The notes below the pieces were generated by a model. The model saw only the letters and a program-made list of their open reading frames with translations, did no database searches and was not told where the DNA came from. The translations under genes were made by a program, and so were the position numbers. Of a stretch of 64,000 nucleotides of DNA, positions 8,726 through 17,072 are shown in pieces. How positions within the stretch are numbered: the first letter of the stretch is position 1; every line of letters begins with the position of its first letter. The stretch is from Streptomyces caeruleatus (GTDB lineage: Bacteria; Actinomycetota; Actinomycetes; Streptomycetales; Streptomycetaceae), in NCBI RefSeq assembly GCF_001514235.1, contig NZ_KQ948927.1, positions 257,813 through 321,812 of the forward strand. The letters are read 5' to 3'.

Positions 8726-10141
8726 TCATCTCGTCACCGGCACACCAAGCACCGGCCACACCACAACGGCGAACAGCAACACAAGCCCGGCAGTCAGCGG
8801 AGCCAACACCGCGGACAGCCGCAAAAGGTCGCGCGGCGCATACGTCGGCGTCCCGGGCAGGTCGGAGAAGAGCGTCACCGGCTTCGCGGAAGCCGGCAGC
8901 GTGTGGCAGAACCCGGCCGCCGCAGTGGACGCGAGCGCCGCCGCGACCGGATTCACCCCGGCCCCCACCGCCGCCGCGACCACCAGCGGCACCAGCACCG
9001 ACGACCGGGCCGACCGGGACTGCAGGACCAGATGGGCCGCCGTACTGACCAGGATCACCACAGCCAGGAACCACATCGGGCTCACGCCCGTCGGAAGTCC
9101 CTCCACCAGCCACTTCGCCGCCCCGGAGTCGGCGAGCGCCACGCCCATCGCCATCGTCGCCGCCATGAACAGCAGCAGCGACCACGGCACCGTCTTCAGC
9201 GCGTCCTTCAGATGCACGGTGCCGAGCGCCGGCGAGGCCGCCACGACCGCGCCGATCAGCGCCACGACGGCGGGCGGCACGCGGTGCAGCGGCTCGCTGC
9301 ACCACAGCACGACGACCGTGCCGAGCAGCAGCGCGCACCGCTTCTCGGCCTGCGACCAGGGCCCGGTGACCGGGGCGTCACTGTGCTCCTGGATCTGCTC
9401 GGGCGTGATGTGCACGGCGCCCTTGCGGTCGGCGCGTCGCGTGGTCGTCAGGAGTACGGCCTCGGCGGCCAGATGGGACGAGGCCACGGCGAGGGGCAGG
9501 CCCAGCAGCAGCCACTCCGTGAAGCCGATCCGGTCACCCGTCGCCTGCCACAGCACCGACACGGTGATCAGATGCGCGCCCGCCCCGATCAGGGTCGCCA
9601 CCGCCGACAGCAGGATCACGGTCGGGAACAGCAGCGCCAGCATCACGACCAGTCGTTTCCGGCCGGCCAGCACCTTGGCGAGCGCGAGGAACACCGGCAG
9701 CGCGAGCGCGGCCCGCCCGGAGGTGGCCGGCACCGCGAACGCCGTGACGACCAGGGCGGCAGTGGTCAGGTGCACGAGCTGCCGTACGGTGCGCGCCCCG
9801 CCCACCAGAAACGCCGCCGCCCGCCCCGCGAGCCCGGTCCGGGTCACCGCCGCCGCCAGCACGAAGGAGCAGATCAGCAGCCACACCGTGGAGTCGCCGA
9901 GGGTGCCGAACAGGGTGTCGCTGCTGATCACCCCGGTCACCGTGAGCGCGAGCCCGGCGCCGAGCGCGATGTACGTGTCGTCGACCGGCGTGCCGATCCA
10001 GGCGCAGGTCGCCAGCGCGAACACGGCGAGGGTGAGACGGGCGTCGGCGCCGAGTCCCGGGAAGTTGCCGGGCACCGCGAGCAGTGCGCACAGGGAGAGC
10101 GCCACGCACAGGGCCGCGCCCAGCCGGAGGTTCAGGGTCAC
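8726..10141 (-). CDS. SLC13/DASS-family anion permease
   Basis: Integral membrane transporter of 471 residues with about 11-12 hydrophobic helices in two halves, like divalent-anion:sodium symporters. Family-like features are the conserved SLGDSTVWLLICSFVLA-type hairpin segment in the first half and its counterpart near LPASAKPVTLFSDLP. Substrates in the family are dicarboxylates, citrate or sulfate; which applies here cannot be told. The start is GTG 10141. A direct-repeat motif 34 bp upstream also occurs before the adjacent two-component operon, suggesting co-regulation. Confidence 0.8.
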   Translation of the reverse strand: MTLNLRLGAALCVALSLCALLAVPGNFPGLGADARLTLAVFALATCAWIGTPVDDTYIALGAGLALTVTGVISSDTLFGTLGDSTVWLLICSFVLAAAVTRTGLAGRAAAFLVGGARTVRQLVHLTTAALVVTAFAVPATSGRAALALPVFLALAKVLAGRKRLVVMLALLFPTVILLSAVATLIGAGAHLITVSVLWQATGDRIGFTEWLLLGLPLAVASSHLAAEAVLLTTTRRADRKGAVHITPEQIQEHSDAPVTGPWSQAEKRCALLLGTVVVLWCSEPLHRVPPAVVALIGAVVAASPALGTVHLKDALKTVPWSLLLFMAATMAMGVALADSGAAKWLVEGLPTGVSPMWFLAVVILVSTAAHLVLQSRSARSSVLVPLVVAAAVGAGVNPVAAALASTAAAGFCHTLPASAKPVTLFSDLPGTPTYAPRDLLRLSAVLAPLTAGLVLLFAVVVWPVLGVPVTR

Positions 10142-10172
10142 GTCATCGAGGGTTCACCTCCGCCGTGAGCCC

Positions 10173-10193
10173 TTGATGAGCCGTAGATGAAGG
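10173..10193 (-). promoter_or_regulatory. Direct-repeat response-regulator box upstream of the SLC13 gene
   Basis: The minus strand reads CTTCATCtacGGCTCATC: two TCATC units with an 11-bp period, as expected for OmpR-family dimers. It lies about 34 bp upstream of the SLC13 start. The same motif lies at the same distance before the small secreted protein gene at 12650. Confidence 0.55.
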
Positions 10194-10216
10194 AGACTTC
10201 ACGCGGACCGGGGACC

Positions 10217-10879
10217 TCAGGCGGACAGGCGGTACCCGACGCCGCGCACCGTCTCGACCCGTTGGGCGCCGAGCTTCTTGCGCAGCGCCCGTACGTACAC
10301 GTCCACGATGTTCGAACCCGGGTCGAAGTCGTAGCCCCACACGTGCGACAGGATCTGCTCGCGGGACAGTACCTGCCCCGGATGCCTCAGGAACAGCTCC
10401 AGCAGCACGAACTCACGGGCCGTCAGGTCCACGGTCCGCTCGTCGGCCCGCGCCCGCCGGGTGCGCAGGTCCAGTGTCAGCGAGCCGGACCGCAGCACCG
10501 TCACCTCCGGCGCCCTGGCCGCCGTACGCAGTCGCAGCCGCACCCGGGCGAGCAGTTCCTCGAAGCGGAACGGCTTGGTCATCCAGTCGTCGGCGCCGCC
10601 CTCCAGACCGGCCACCGTGTCCCGTACGGAGTCCCGCGCGGTCAGCACGATCACCGGGACCGTCACCCGGGCCTCGCGCAGCTCCCGCAGCACCGTGAAG
10701 CCGTCGCGGCCGGGCAGGCCGATGTCCAGGACGACCAGGTCGAAGCCGCCGGTCAGCGCGTACTCGTACGCGGCGTCGCCGTCGCCGACGACGGTCGTGG
10801 TGAAGCCGTTGGAGCGCAGGCCCTTCTCGACGAAGGAGGCGATCCTGTCCTCGTCCTCGACGATGAGAATGCGGTTCAC
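10217..10879 (-). CDS. OmpR-family response regulator
   Basis: Receiver domain (residues 1-118) with the acidic pocket in VEDED, the phospho-acceptor D52 in VVLDIGLPG, the switch threonine in VLTARD and K102. A winged-helix DNA-binding domain follows (about 125-220), ending GYDFDPGSNIVDVYVRALRKK and VRGVGYRLSA. The GTG start overlaps the stop of the upstream sensor kinase (GTGA), so the pair is coupled. It resembles CutR/PrrA-type regulators. Its likely targets are the two CTTCATCnnnGGCTCATC sites nearby. Confidence 0.92.
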   Translation of the reverse strand: MNRILIVEDEDRIASFVEKGLRSNGFTTTVVGDGDAAYEYALTGGFDLVVLDIGLPGRDGFTVLRELREARVTVPVIVLTARDSVRDTVAGLEGGADDWMTKPFRFEELLARVRLRLRTAARAPEVTVLRSGSLTLDLRTRRARADERTVDLTAREFVLLELFLRHPGQVLSREQILSHVWGYDFDPGSNIVDVYVRALRKKLGAQRVETVRGVGYRLSA

Positions 10880-12315
10880 GTGTGTGCCTCTCCCAGGAGC
10901 AGGACGAAGGTGGCGCCGCCGCCTTCGGTGTCGCGCAGCCGTACCCGGCCGCCGTGGGCCTCCGCGATGGCCCGGACGATCGACAGGCCGAGCCCGGCAC
11001 CGGAGCCCCGGGCGCCGCGCCGGGACGTACCGCGCCGGAACCGTTCGAAGATCACCTCGCCGTCCTGTGGCTGGACCCCGCAGCCGGAGTCGGCGACGTA
11101 CAGCTCGATGCCCGGCCCGTCGGCGCGCGAGCCGATCCGGACGGTCTGGCCGGGCGCGGTGTGCTGCACGGCGTTCTGGGCGAGCTGGACCATGGCCTGG
11201 GTGATGCGCTGCGGGTCCAGCGCGGCCTCGACGTCGGCGACCTCGGCGAGCTGCCAGTCCCGTTCGCCGAGAGTGCGGGCCTTGACGTAGACGTCGGCGG
11301 TGAGTTCGGCGAGCTGGACCGGCTCCGGGGTGACGAAGTCGGGGCGCTCGGCCTTGGCGAGCAGCAGCAGGTCCTCGACGATCCGGCTCATCCGGTCGAG
11401 CTCGTCGGTAACCAGCCTTATGGTCTCCTCGCGCTCGGCCGGGTCGTCGCCCATCAGCTCCAGATGGCCGCGCACGATGGTGATCGGGGTGCGCAGCTCG
11501 TGGCCCGCGTCGTCGACGAACTCGCGCTGGGCGGCGAAGGCGCGCTCCAGCCGGTCGAGCATGTCGTTGAAGGTCTCGGCGAGCGCGGCGATGTCGTCCC
11601 GCCCGTGCACCGGGATACGACGGGTGAGGTCCTGCTCGGTGAGCTGTGCCGCCGCGGTGCGCACCAGCCGCACCGGCTTGAGGATGCGGCCCGCCACCGC
11701 CCAGCCGATGCCGGTCGTCATCAGCAGGGCGACCCCGGAGATGGCCAGCAGGATACGGAACTCCTCGTTCACCGCGGCCTGTTCGCGCCCGGGGTGGAAG
11801 GCGACGACGAACGCCGCCTCGGCCTCGCCGCCGGCCCGGGCGACCGCGACCTTGGCCCAGCGGATCTCGCCCGAGGCCCGGTGCAGCGTGCCCGTCGCGT
11901 CGGGCGAGTCGAAGATGCGGCGGCGGGCGTCGGCGTCCTTGTGCAGCGGCACGGCGACGGGGATGTCACGCGGCTGGCGGAACTGTGCCGGGGCAGCGCC
12001 CGGGCGGTCCACCAGGCCGATCAGCTCCTCGTCCGGGTCGGCGTACTGCCGTACCAGGAACTCCACCAGCAGCCGGGACGGGTCGGTGAACGGACGGCCG
12101 GTCTCCGGGTCGACGCCCCGCTCCTCGAAGTTGGCGAACTCCCCGGCCTCCTGCGCCAGCAGCCCGTTCACCCGATGGTCGACGTCCCGCAACAGGATCG
12201 ACCGTGTGGTCGTCGCCACGGACACGAGCCCCACGGCCATGACGAACAGCAGCCAGAGCAGGATGCGAACCCGGGCGGAGATCCGGCGGCGCACCGGGCT
12301 GGCGGGTGTCGGCAT
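10876..12315 (-). CDS. Two-component sensor histidine kinase
   Basis: It has one N-terminal transmembrane helix (about 17-35), an extracytoplasmic sensor of about 145 residues, a second helix (about 185-210), HAMP, the H-box HELRTP with H272, then HATPase_c with N, G1 (DSGCGV) and G2 (GSGAGLGLSI) boxes. Two ATGs are possible; 12315 is preferred because GAGGA lies 9 nt upstream, whereas the earlier ATG (12324) abuts that sequence. It gives 479 residues. The stop overlaps the response regulator start, and a small secreted protein gene ends 38 bp upstream. Confidence 0.92.
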   Translation of the reverse strand: MPTPASPVRRRISARVRILLWLLFVMAVGLVSVATTTRSILLRDVDHRVNGLLAQEAGEFANFEERGVDPETGRPFTDPSRLLVEFLVRQYADPDEELIGLVDRPGAAPAQFRQPRDIPVAVPLHKDADARRRIFDSPDATGTLHRASGEIRWAKVAVARAGGEAEAAFVVAFHPGREQAAVNEEFRILLAISGVALLMTTGIGWAVAGRILKPVRLVRTAAAQLTEQDLTRRIPVHGRDDIAALAETFNDMLDRLERAFAAQREFVDDAGHELRTPITIVRGHLELMGDDPAEREETIRLVTDELDRMSRIVEDLLLLAKAERPDFVTPEPVQLAELTADVYVKARTLGERDWQLAEVADVEAALDPQRITQAMVQLAQNAVQHTAPGQTVRIGSRADGPGIELYVADSGCGVQPQDGEVIFERFRRGTSRRGARGSGAGLGLSIVRAIAEAHGGRVRLRDTEGGGATFVLLLGEAHT

Positions 12316-12353
12316 CAGACACATTCCTCAGGGCCGTACGTCGCACAGAGCGC

Positions 12354-12650
12354 TCAGCCGTCGTCCCCGGGCTCGCCGCGGTCGTCGTCACCCGTCTCCC
12401 GGCCGGGGCCGTCGTCGGCGTCGTCGTCGCTCGTGGGGCTGTCGGTCACCGGGGGCCGGGAGACGACCTCGTCGCTCGGCGTCGGCGTGGGCCGGGGCGG
12501 TGTCGGCGTGGGGGAGCCGCTGTCCAGCTCCACCTTGGCCGGGACCTTGGGGGACTCCGGGTTGTCGGTGAGGGCGAAGCTGGTCGCGGCGATGCCGAGC
12601 GGAATCGCCACTACGGCGGCCAGCGCCGCGATCCGGTGCGAGAAGACCAT
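12354..12650 (-). CDS. Small secreted acidic protein upstream of the sensor kinase
   Basis: 98 residues: a signal peptide or membrane anchor (MVFSHRIAALAAVVAIPLG to SFALT), then a Pro/Thr-rich stretch (SPTPTPPRPTPTPS) and a very acidic Asp/Gly tail. No catalytic motif is present, and no function is recognised. It lies 38 bp before the kinase on the same strand and has a candidate response-regulator box 35 bp upstream of its start. It may therefore be an accessory or ligand-presenting partner of the sensor, which is inference. It could also simply be a cell-wall protein. Confidence 0.7.
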   Translation of the reverse strand: MVFSHRIAALAAVVAIPLGIAATSFALTDNPESPKVPAKVELDSGSPTPTPPRPTPTPSDEVVSRPPVTDSPTSDDDADDGPGRETGDDDRGEPGDDG

Positions 12651-12682
12651 GCGGTCGAGCCTGCCCCTGCCACCCGGCGGTC

Positions 12683-12703
12683 AGGATGAGCCCAGGATGA
12701 AGA
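12683..12703 (-). promoter_or_regulatory. Direct-repeat response-regulator box upstream of the two-component operon
   Basis: The minus strand reads CTTCATCctgGGCTCATC, the same 15 fixed bases as the box at 10173-10193, with the same 11-bp period. It lies 35 bp upstream of the small secreted protein start. Confidence 0.55.
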
Positions 12704-12719
12704 ACTCTTCATCTTGGGC
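12690..12719. terminator. Long inverted repeat between the Lrp-type gene and the secreted-protein gene
   Basis: Fourteen-base arms (12690-12703 and 12706-12719) pair with one G-U and a 2-nt centre. It lies 9 bp past the stop of the Lrp-type gene, so it could terminate that transcript. It also overlaps the right half of the response-regulator box, so it may be operator rather than terminator. Confidence 0.55.
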
Positions 12720-12727
12720 CGCCCGTG

Positions 12728-13009
12728 TCAGCTGTCCAGCCCGATGGCGAACGCGGCCTCGATGTCGTGCTGCGAGTACGTACGGAACGCCACGTGCGTG
12801 TCCGTCGCCTCCACCCCGGGGATCTTGCTGATCCGGCCCGGGATGACCTCGGCGAGATCCTCGTGCCGCTTCACCCGCACCATGGCGATCAGGTCGTACG
12901 TACCGGTGACCGAGAAGACCTCGGTGACGCTCTCCAGCGAAGCGATCCGCTCCGCGATCTCGGGGATCCGGTCCACGCTGGTCTTGATCAGGACGATCGC
13001 GGTGATCAC
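12728..13009 (-). CDS. Stand-alone Lrp/AsnC ligand-binding (RAM) domain protein
   Basis: 93 residues forming only the alpha/beta effector-binding and oligomerisation domain of Lrp/AsnC regulators: MITAIVLIKTSVDRIPEIA, then VTEVFSVTGTYDLIAMVRVK. There is no helix-turn-helix. Such stand-alone domains assemble into rings, bind amino acids or small molecules, and may modulate full-length Lrp proteins. The ligand is unknown. It is followed by the inverted repeat at 12690-12719. Confidence 0.85.
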   Translation of the reverse strand: MITAIVLIKTSVDRIPEIAERIASLESVTEVFSVTGTYDLIAMVRVKRHEDLAEVIPGRISKIPGVEATDTHVAFRTYSQHDIEAAFAIGLDS

Positions 13010-13054
13010 GGCTGGTTCTCTCCCTCGGAGGCCGAAGCTGGGGCGGCCTTCACT

Positions 13055-13807
13055 CTAGTCGCCCACCCGTCTCCCACCACCGCCCTTCCAAGGCCGCGCT
13101 ACGCGCCCTCCTTTCTCCCTGAAGCGGGCCCACGCGTAGCCGAAGCCCAGTCCGAAGCCCACCAGGTGCGCCAGATAGGCCACCCCGGGCCCCTGGTCGG
13201 CCCGCCCCGCCGCCACCCACTGCAGGGCCGCCCAGAAGGGCAGCACGACCCACGCCGGGAACCGCAGCGGCAGGAAGAGCAGAAACGGCAGCAGGCTTGT
13301 CACGCGCGCCCCGGGGAAGAGGAACAGGAAGGCGCCCAGAACCGCCGAGATCGCCCCGGACGCGCCGACCAGGGACTGGGTGGAGTCGTCGTTGGCGGCC
13401 GCGTAGCCCAGCAGGGCCAGGTAGCCGCAGCCCAGGTAGAAGAGCGTGAACTGGACGCGGCCCATCCGTTCCTCGGTCATCACGCCGAAGACGTAGAGGA
13501 AGAGCATGTTGCCGAGCAGGTGCACCCAGCTGCCGTGCACGAACAGGGCCGTGGCGGGGGTCAGGGCGGCCCGGGGCGAGCCCTCGAACAGTTCCGCGGG
13601 CACGACGCCCCAGCGGTGGAAGTAGGCCCGCTGCGTGGCGAGCAGCTCGTCACCGGTGCCGTACGCCGGACCGAGCCCGGCCGCCGGGCCGATCAGGAAG
13701 ACCAGGCAGCACCCGGCGATCAGGGCGTGGGTCACCGGCGCCGACGGCACCCGGACCACGTTGCCGAAACGGGCCGGGAAGCGCACCGTGCGCCAGTTGC
13801 CGATCAT
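13055..13807 (-). CDS. Rhomboid-family intramembrane serine protease
   Basis: 250 residues with about six or seven membrane helices. The catalytic serine is S150 in VGASGAISAVLG, and the catalytic histidine is about H214 in AHLVGFGLGF. The HGSWVHLLGNMLFLYVFG segment carries the conserved HxxxN-type oxyanion-hole residues. The start at ATG 13807 (MIGNWRTVR) is chosen because upstream in-frame codons hold no good initiator. It is divergent from the zinc-ribbon gene at 13983. Substrates are unknown. Confidence 0.9.
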   Translation of the reverse strand: MIGNWRTVRFPARFGNVVRVPSAPVTHALIAGCCLVFLIGPAAGLGPAYGTGDELLATQRAYFHRWGVVPAELFEGSPRAALTPATALFVHGSWVHLLGNMLFLYVFGVMTEERMGRVQFTLFYLGCGYLALLGYAAANDDSTQSLVGASGAISAVLGAFLFLFPGARVTSLLPFLLFLPLRFPAWVVLPFWAALQWVAAGRADQGPGVAYLAHLVGFGLGFGYAWARFREKGGRVARPWKGGGGRRVGD

Positions 13808-13982
13808 GAATACAGAGCATGACGTAACGGGACGCACGTGCACAGACCGCCTCGCCGCCGGGGAGGTCCTGGGGACGAACGGGCGACGAGTACCCGCCAG
13901 GCCGTAGGGTAACGAGCCACACGCACCGGGGAGCCCGGCGCGTCGCTGACAATAGAGACCTAGAGGAAAGAGCACGGTCACG

Positions 13983-14222
13983 ATGACGGTTCCCCTGCCG
14001 ACCGACACCACGCGGTGGCGCTGCACCCTCTGCGGCAACCTCACGCGTTTCGACGTGACGCGCTCGTCCAGGGTCGTGGAGTACATGCACCTCGATCTGG
14101 CCGGCGAGCCCAAGGTCGAGGAGCGCGAGGTGCTCAGTGAGACCATCGAGTCGGTGCGCTGCCGCTGGTGCAACGCCGTGGACAAGGTGGAACTCGTGGA
14201 CAGGCCGGGCGCCGGCTCCTGA
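13983..14222 (+). CDS. Small zinc-ribbon protein
   Basis: 79 residues with two Cys pairs, CTLC (about 14-17) and CRWC (about 60-63), separated by a beta-rich stretch, so a probable zinc ribbon. GAGGAAAG lies about 15 nt before the ATG. It is 36 bp upstream of, and probably co-transcribed with, the NYN-domain gene. It is conserved in actinobacteria as far as I recall; the function is unknown. RNA or protein binding is plausible by association. Confidence 0.75.
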   Translation: MTVPLPTDTTRWRCTLCGNLTRFDVTRSSRVVEYMHLDLAGEPKVEEREVLSETIESVRCRWCNAVDKVELVDRPGAGS

Positions 14223-14258
14223 GGGGAGCGGGCCCCGCACAGCATTGGGGTGTGACGG

Positions 14259-15602
14259 ATGGTGGAGACACAAGGCGGGGGGCCGGGCGACGGCGCCGCC
14301 GAGGTGCTCGACCGTCCGCTGCCCGACGGCGTACGGCGCAGAGTCGTGCAGATCGTGTCCGACGGGTTCGGCGGACTGACGGTCGGCGAACTGCCCGCGC
14401 AGCTCAGGCAGTACGCCCGGTTCGCCCCGAACCGCCGGACGAAGTTCGCCGGCAACGCGATGGCGGCGGCGCTGGAGACCGATCCGCTGTTCCGTCAGCG
14501 CATCGGTGAGAAGTTCAGAGAGGTCCAGCCGGAACTCGCCGGCGCCCTCGACTCCGGTTCGGTGCCCGCGGCCGCGGACCCGCTCGACGTGGCGGCCGCG
14601 GCCTATGTTCTGCGGCCCACCGGCTGGGTCAAGCTGGTCACCGCGGCCGGCGAGGAGGCCCAGCGGGCCGACGCCGAGCGCGCCGACGACGAGACCCGCG
14701 CCGAGCTGGAGCGGCTGCGCGAGGAGCTCGCCCACGCCCGTGAGCACACCCGGCACGAGACCGAGCGGCTGCGCACCGAGCTGGACACGGCGAAGAAGGA
14801 AGCCGAATCGCTGCACCGGAAGCTGCGCTCCGCGCTCAGCGACGTCAAGCGCGGCGAGGCCGCCCTGCGCAAGGTCCGGGGCGAGATCGAGACCGTACGC
14901 GCCGAGGGCCACGCCCATGTCTCCGCCGCCGAGAGCGAGTCCCGGCGGCTCAGGGCGCGGCTCGGCGAGGCCGAGGCGGCCCTGGAGGCCACCCGCAAGG
15001 CCGCGCGCGAGGGGCGCAGCGTCGAGGACATGCGCGTCCGCCTGCTCCTGGACACCCTGCTGGACTCCGCCCAAGGGCTGCGCCGGGAACTGGCGTTGCC
15101 ACCGGTGTCCGTACGGCCCGCCGAGACCGTCGACGCGGTCGAACCGGGCCGGATGACCCCGAAGGACATCGCCGCCCGGGCGCTGTCCGAGAACGACCCC
15201 GCGATCCTCGACCAGCTCCTCGCGCTGCCCCAGGCGCATCTGGTGGTCGACGGCTACAACGTCACCAAGACCGGCTATCCCCAGATGCCGCTGGAGAAGC
15301 AGCGCCTCAGGCTGCTCGGCCAGCTCTCGCAGCTCGCCGCGCAGACCGGCGCCGAGGTGACCTGTGTCTTCGACGGGGCCGAGCTGGCCGCGCCGGTGCT
15401 GCTCGCGCCGCCGCGCGGGGTGCGGGTGCTGTTCTCCAAGCCGGGCGTGACCGCCGACGAACTGATCCGCCAGCTGGTGCGCGCCGAGCCGCCGGGCCGG
15501 CCGGTCATCGTCGCCTCGACCGACCGCGAGGTCGCCGACGGCGTCGCCCGGGCCGGAGCGCGGCCGGTGGCTTCTGCGGTGCTTCTCAAGCGGCTGTCCT
15601 GA
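14259..15602 (+). CDS. Coiled-coil protein with C-terminal NYN (PIN-like nuclease) domain
   Basis: 447 residues. The N-terminal 120 residues are helical; the middle (about 125-260) is a long charged coiled coil rich in Glu, Arg and Ala. The C-terminal 140 residues form a YacP-like NYN domain with LVVDGYNVTKTGYP, TCVFDGAEL and VIVASTDREVADG, which supply the acidic residues of PIN-type RNases. It is often annotated simply as an RNA-binding protein. The role is probably RNA processing; the substrate is unknown. Confidence 0.85.
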   Translation: MVETQGGGPGDGAAEVLDRPLPDGVRRRVVQIVSDGFGGLTVGELPAQLRQYARFAPNRRTKFAGNAMAAALETDPLFRQRIGEKFREVQPELAGALDSGSVPAAADPLDVAAAAYVLRPTGWVKLVTAAGEEAQRADAERADDETRAELERLREELAHAREHTRHETERLRTELDTAKKEAESLHRKLRSALSDVKRGEAALRKVRGEIETVRAEGHAHVSAAESESRRLRARLGEAEAALEATRKAAREGRSVEDMRVRLLLDTLLDSAQGLRRELALPPVSVRPAETVDAVEPGRMTPKDIAARALSENDPAILDQLLALPQAHLVVDGYNVTKTGYPQMPLEKQRLRLLGQLSQLAAQTGAEVTCVFDGAELAAPVLLAPPRGVRVLFSKPGVTADELIRQLVRAEPPGRPVIVASTDREVADGVARAGARPVASAVLLKRLS

Positions 15603-15813
15603 AACGCCAACGTACAGGCGTAATACCCGAATTGGCGTCAATCTCGGACGACGTAGCGTCAACCGGCCCTGCACACGCTGTGAGTTGTGTGTAAAGAATG
15701 ACAGGTGTGACGAGAATTTTCGTGTGAGGATTTGATCTGATCACAAGTAGGTCACTAGGGTCTGGCGTCGAACCTCCGAGCGGGTGATCACTCACAAGAA
15801 GGGTTTCACCTCC

Positions 15814-16845
15814 GTGGCGTCCCACCGTCGACCGAAGCAGCCGAGCCGAGCACGCGTGACCGTGCTGACCACCGCCGCCGCTGCTGCCGTGGCCATCTCT
15901 TCTCAGGCGGCCAACGCCGCCCCCAGCGAGAAGCCGAGCAAGGACGAGGTCAAGGCCAAGGTCGACAAGCTCTACGAGGAGGCCGAGCAGGCCACCGAGA
16001 AGTACAACGGGGCCAAGGAGAAGCAGGAGAAGCTCCAGAAGGAGATCTCCACCATCCAGGACAACGTCGCCCGCGGCCAGGAAGAGCTCAACGAGCTGCG
16101 CGACACGATGGGCCTCGCGGCCGCCGCCCAGTACCGCACGGGCAGCATCGACTCCTCCGTGCAGCTGTTCCTGTCGTCCGACCCGGACGACTACCTGGAC
16201 AAGGCGTCCACCATGGACCAGCTGAGCGCCCAGCAGGTCGACTCGCTCAAGGAGATCCAGGCCAAGCAGCGCCAGCTCTCCCAGCAGCGCGCCGAGGCCT
16301 CCGACAAGCTCAAGGACCTGGCCTCCACCCGCACCGAGCTGGGCAAGAAGAAGAAGCAGGTCCAGGCCAAGCTCGCCGAGGCGCAGAAGCTCCTCAACAC
16401 CCTGACGGCCGCCGAGAAGGCCGCGCTCGCCGCCGAGGAGCAGCGCGCCAGCCGCTCCGCCGCCGACCGCGTGGACCTCGGCAACGTCGGCTCCGCCTCC
16501 GGCCGGGCCATGGCCGCCTTCCAGGCCGCCCAGAGCCAGATCGGCAAGCCGTACGTCTACGGCGCCACCGGCACCGCCTCCTACGACTGCTCGGGCCTGA
16601 CCTCCTGGGCCTACAACCAGGCCGGCGTCTACATTCCGCGCACCTCCCAGGAGCAGGCCAACGCCGGCACGCGCCTGTCGATGAGCGAACTCAAGGTCGG
16701 CGACCTCGTCATCTTCTACGGCGACCTGCACCACGTCGGTCTCTACGCGGGCAACGGCCAGGTGCTGCACGCCCCGCGCAGCGGCACGACCGTCCGCTAT
16801 GAGTCGATCAACAACATGCCGTTCCAGTTCGGCGTCCGGATCTGA
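15814..16845 (+). CDS. Secreted NlpC/P60 peptidoglycan hydrolase (first of a tandem pair)
   Basis: A signal peptide (VTVLTTAAAAAVAISSQAANA) precedes a coiled coil of about 190 residues and a C-terminal NlpC/P60 domain. The catalytic cysteine is in YDCSGLTSWAY and the histidine in HHVGLYAGNGQV. It should cleave peptide stems in peptidoglycan. GTG 15814 (VASHRRPKQPSR) is preferred over GTG 15784 because the former directly precedes the basic n-region. Upstream, 15603-15813 is non-coding; I saw no c-di-AMP (ydaO-type) riboswitch there. It is paralogous to the gene at 17073. Confidence 0.93.
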   Translation: MASHRRPKQPSRARVTVLTTAAAAAVAISSQAANAAPSEKPSKDEVKAKVDKLYEEAEQATEKYNGAKEKQEKLQKEISTIQDNVARGQEELNELRDTMGLAAAAQYRTGSIDSSVQLFLSSDPDDYLDKASTMDQLSAQQVDSLKEIQAKQRQLSQQRAEASDKLKDLASTRTELGKKKKQVQAKLAEAQKLLNTLTAAEKAALAAEEQRASRSAADRVDLGNVGSASGRAMAAFQAAQSQIGKPYVYGATGTASYDCSGLTSWAYNQAGVYIPRTSQEQANAGTRLSMSELKVGDLVIFYGDLHHVGLYAGNGQVLHAPRSGTTVRYESINNMPFQFGVRI

Positions 16846-16920
16846 TCCCGGCCGAACCCCCGCAAGATCAACACCACGTGCCGCCCGAACGGGCGAATCA
16901 CGACAACTTTCGCTGACCCC

Positions 16921-16956
16921 ACGCCCCGCCCATGACCTGCGTCAGAGGCGGGGCGT
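16921..16956 (+). terminator. Intrinsic terminator between the two NlpC/P60 genes
   Basis: A 10-bp perfect GC-rich stem (16921-16930 with 16947-16956) encloses a 16-nt loop, followed by CACTTTGTG. It implies separate transcription of the paralogues. Confidence 0.65.
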
Positions 16957-17072
16957 CACTTTGTGTGCCCGGCGCGGTCGTTGGTCGGCACCCCGGCACG
17001 GAGCTACTGTCTGCCGCGTTTCCCCCTCGCCGGGGAAGGTCCTTGTCGTCAGCGGAAGGAGAGCGGCTTCCC

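Noticed and set aside
15603..15813. c-di-AMP (ydaO-type) riboswitch before the NlpC/P60 gene
   Set aside because: Such switches are common before cell-wall hydrolases in Streptomyces, but I could not find the conserved blocks here.
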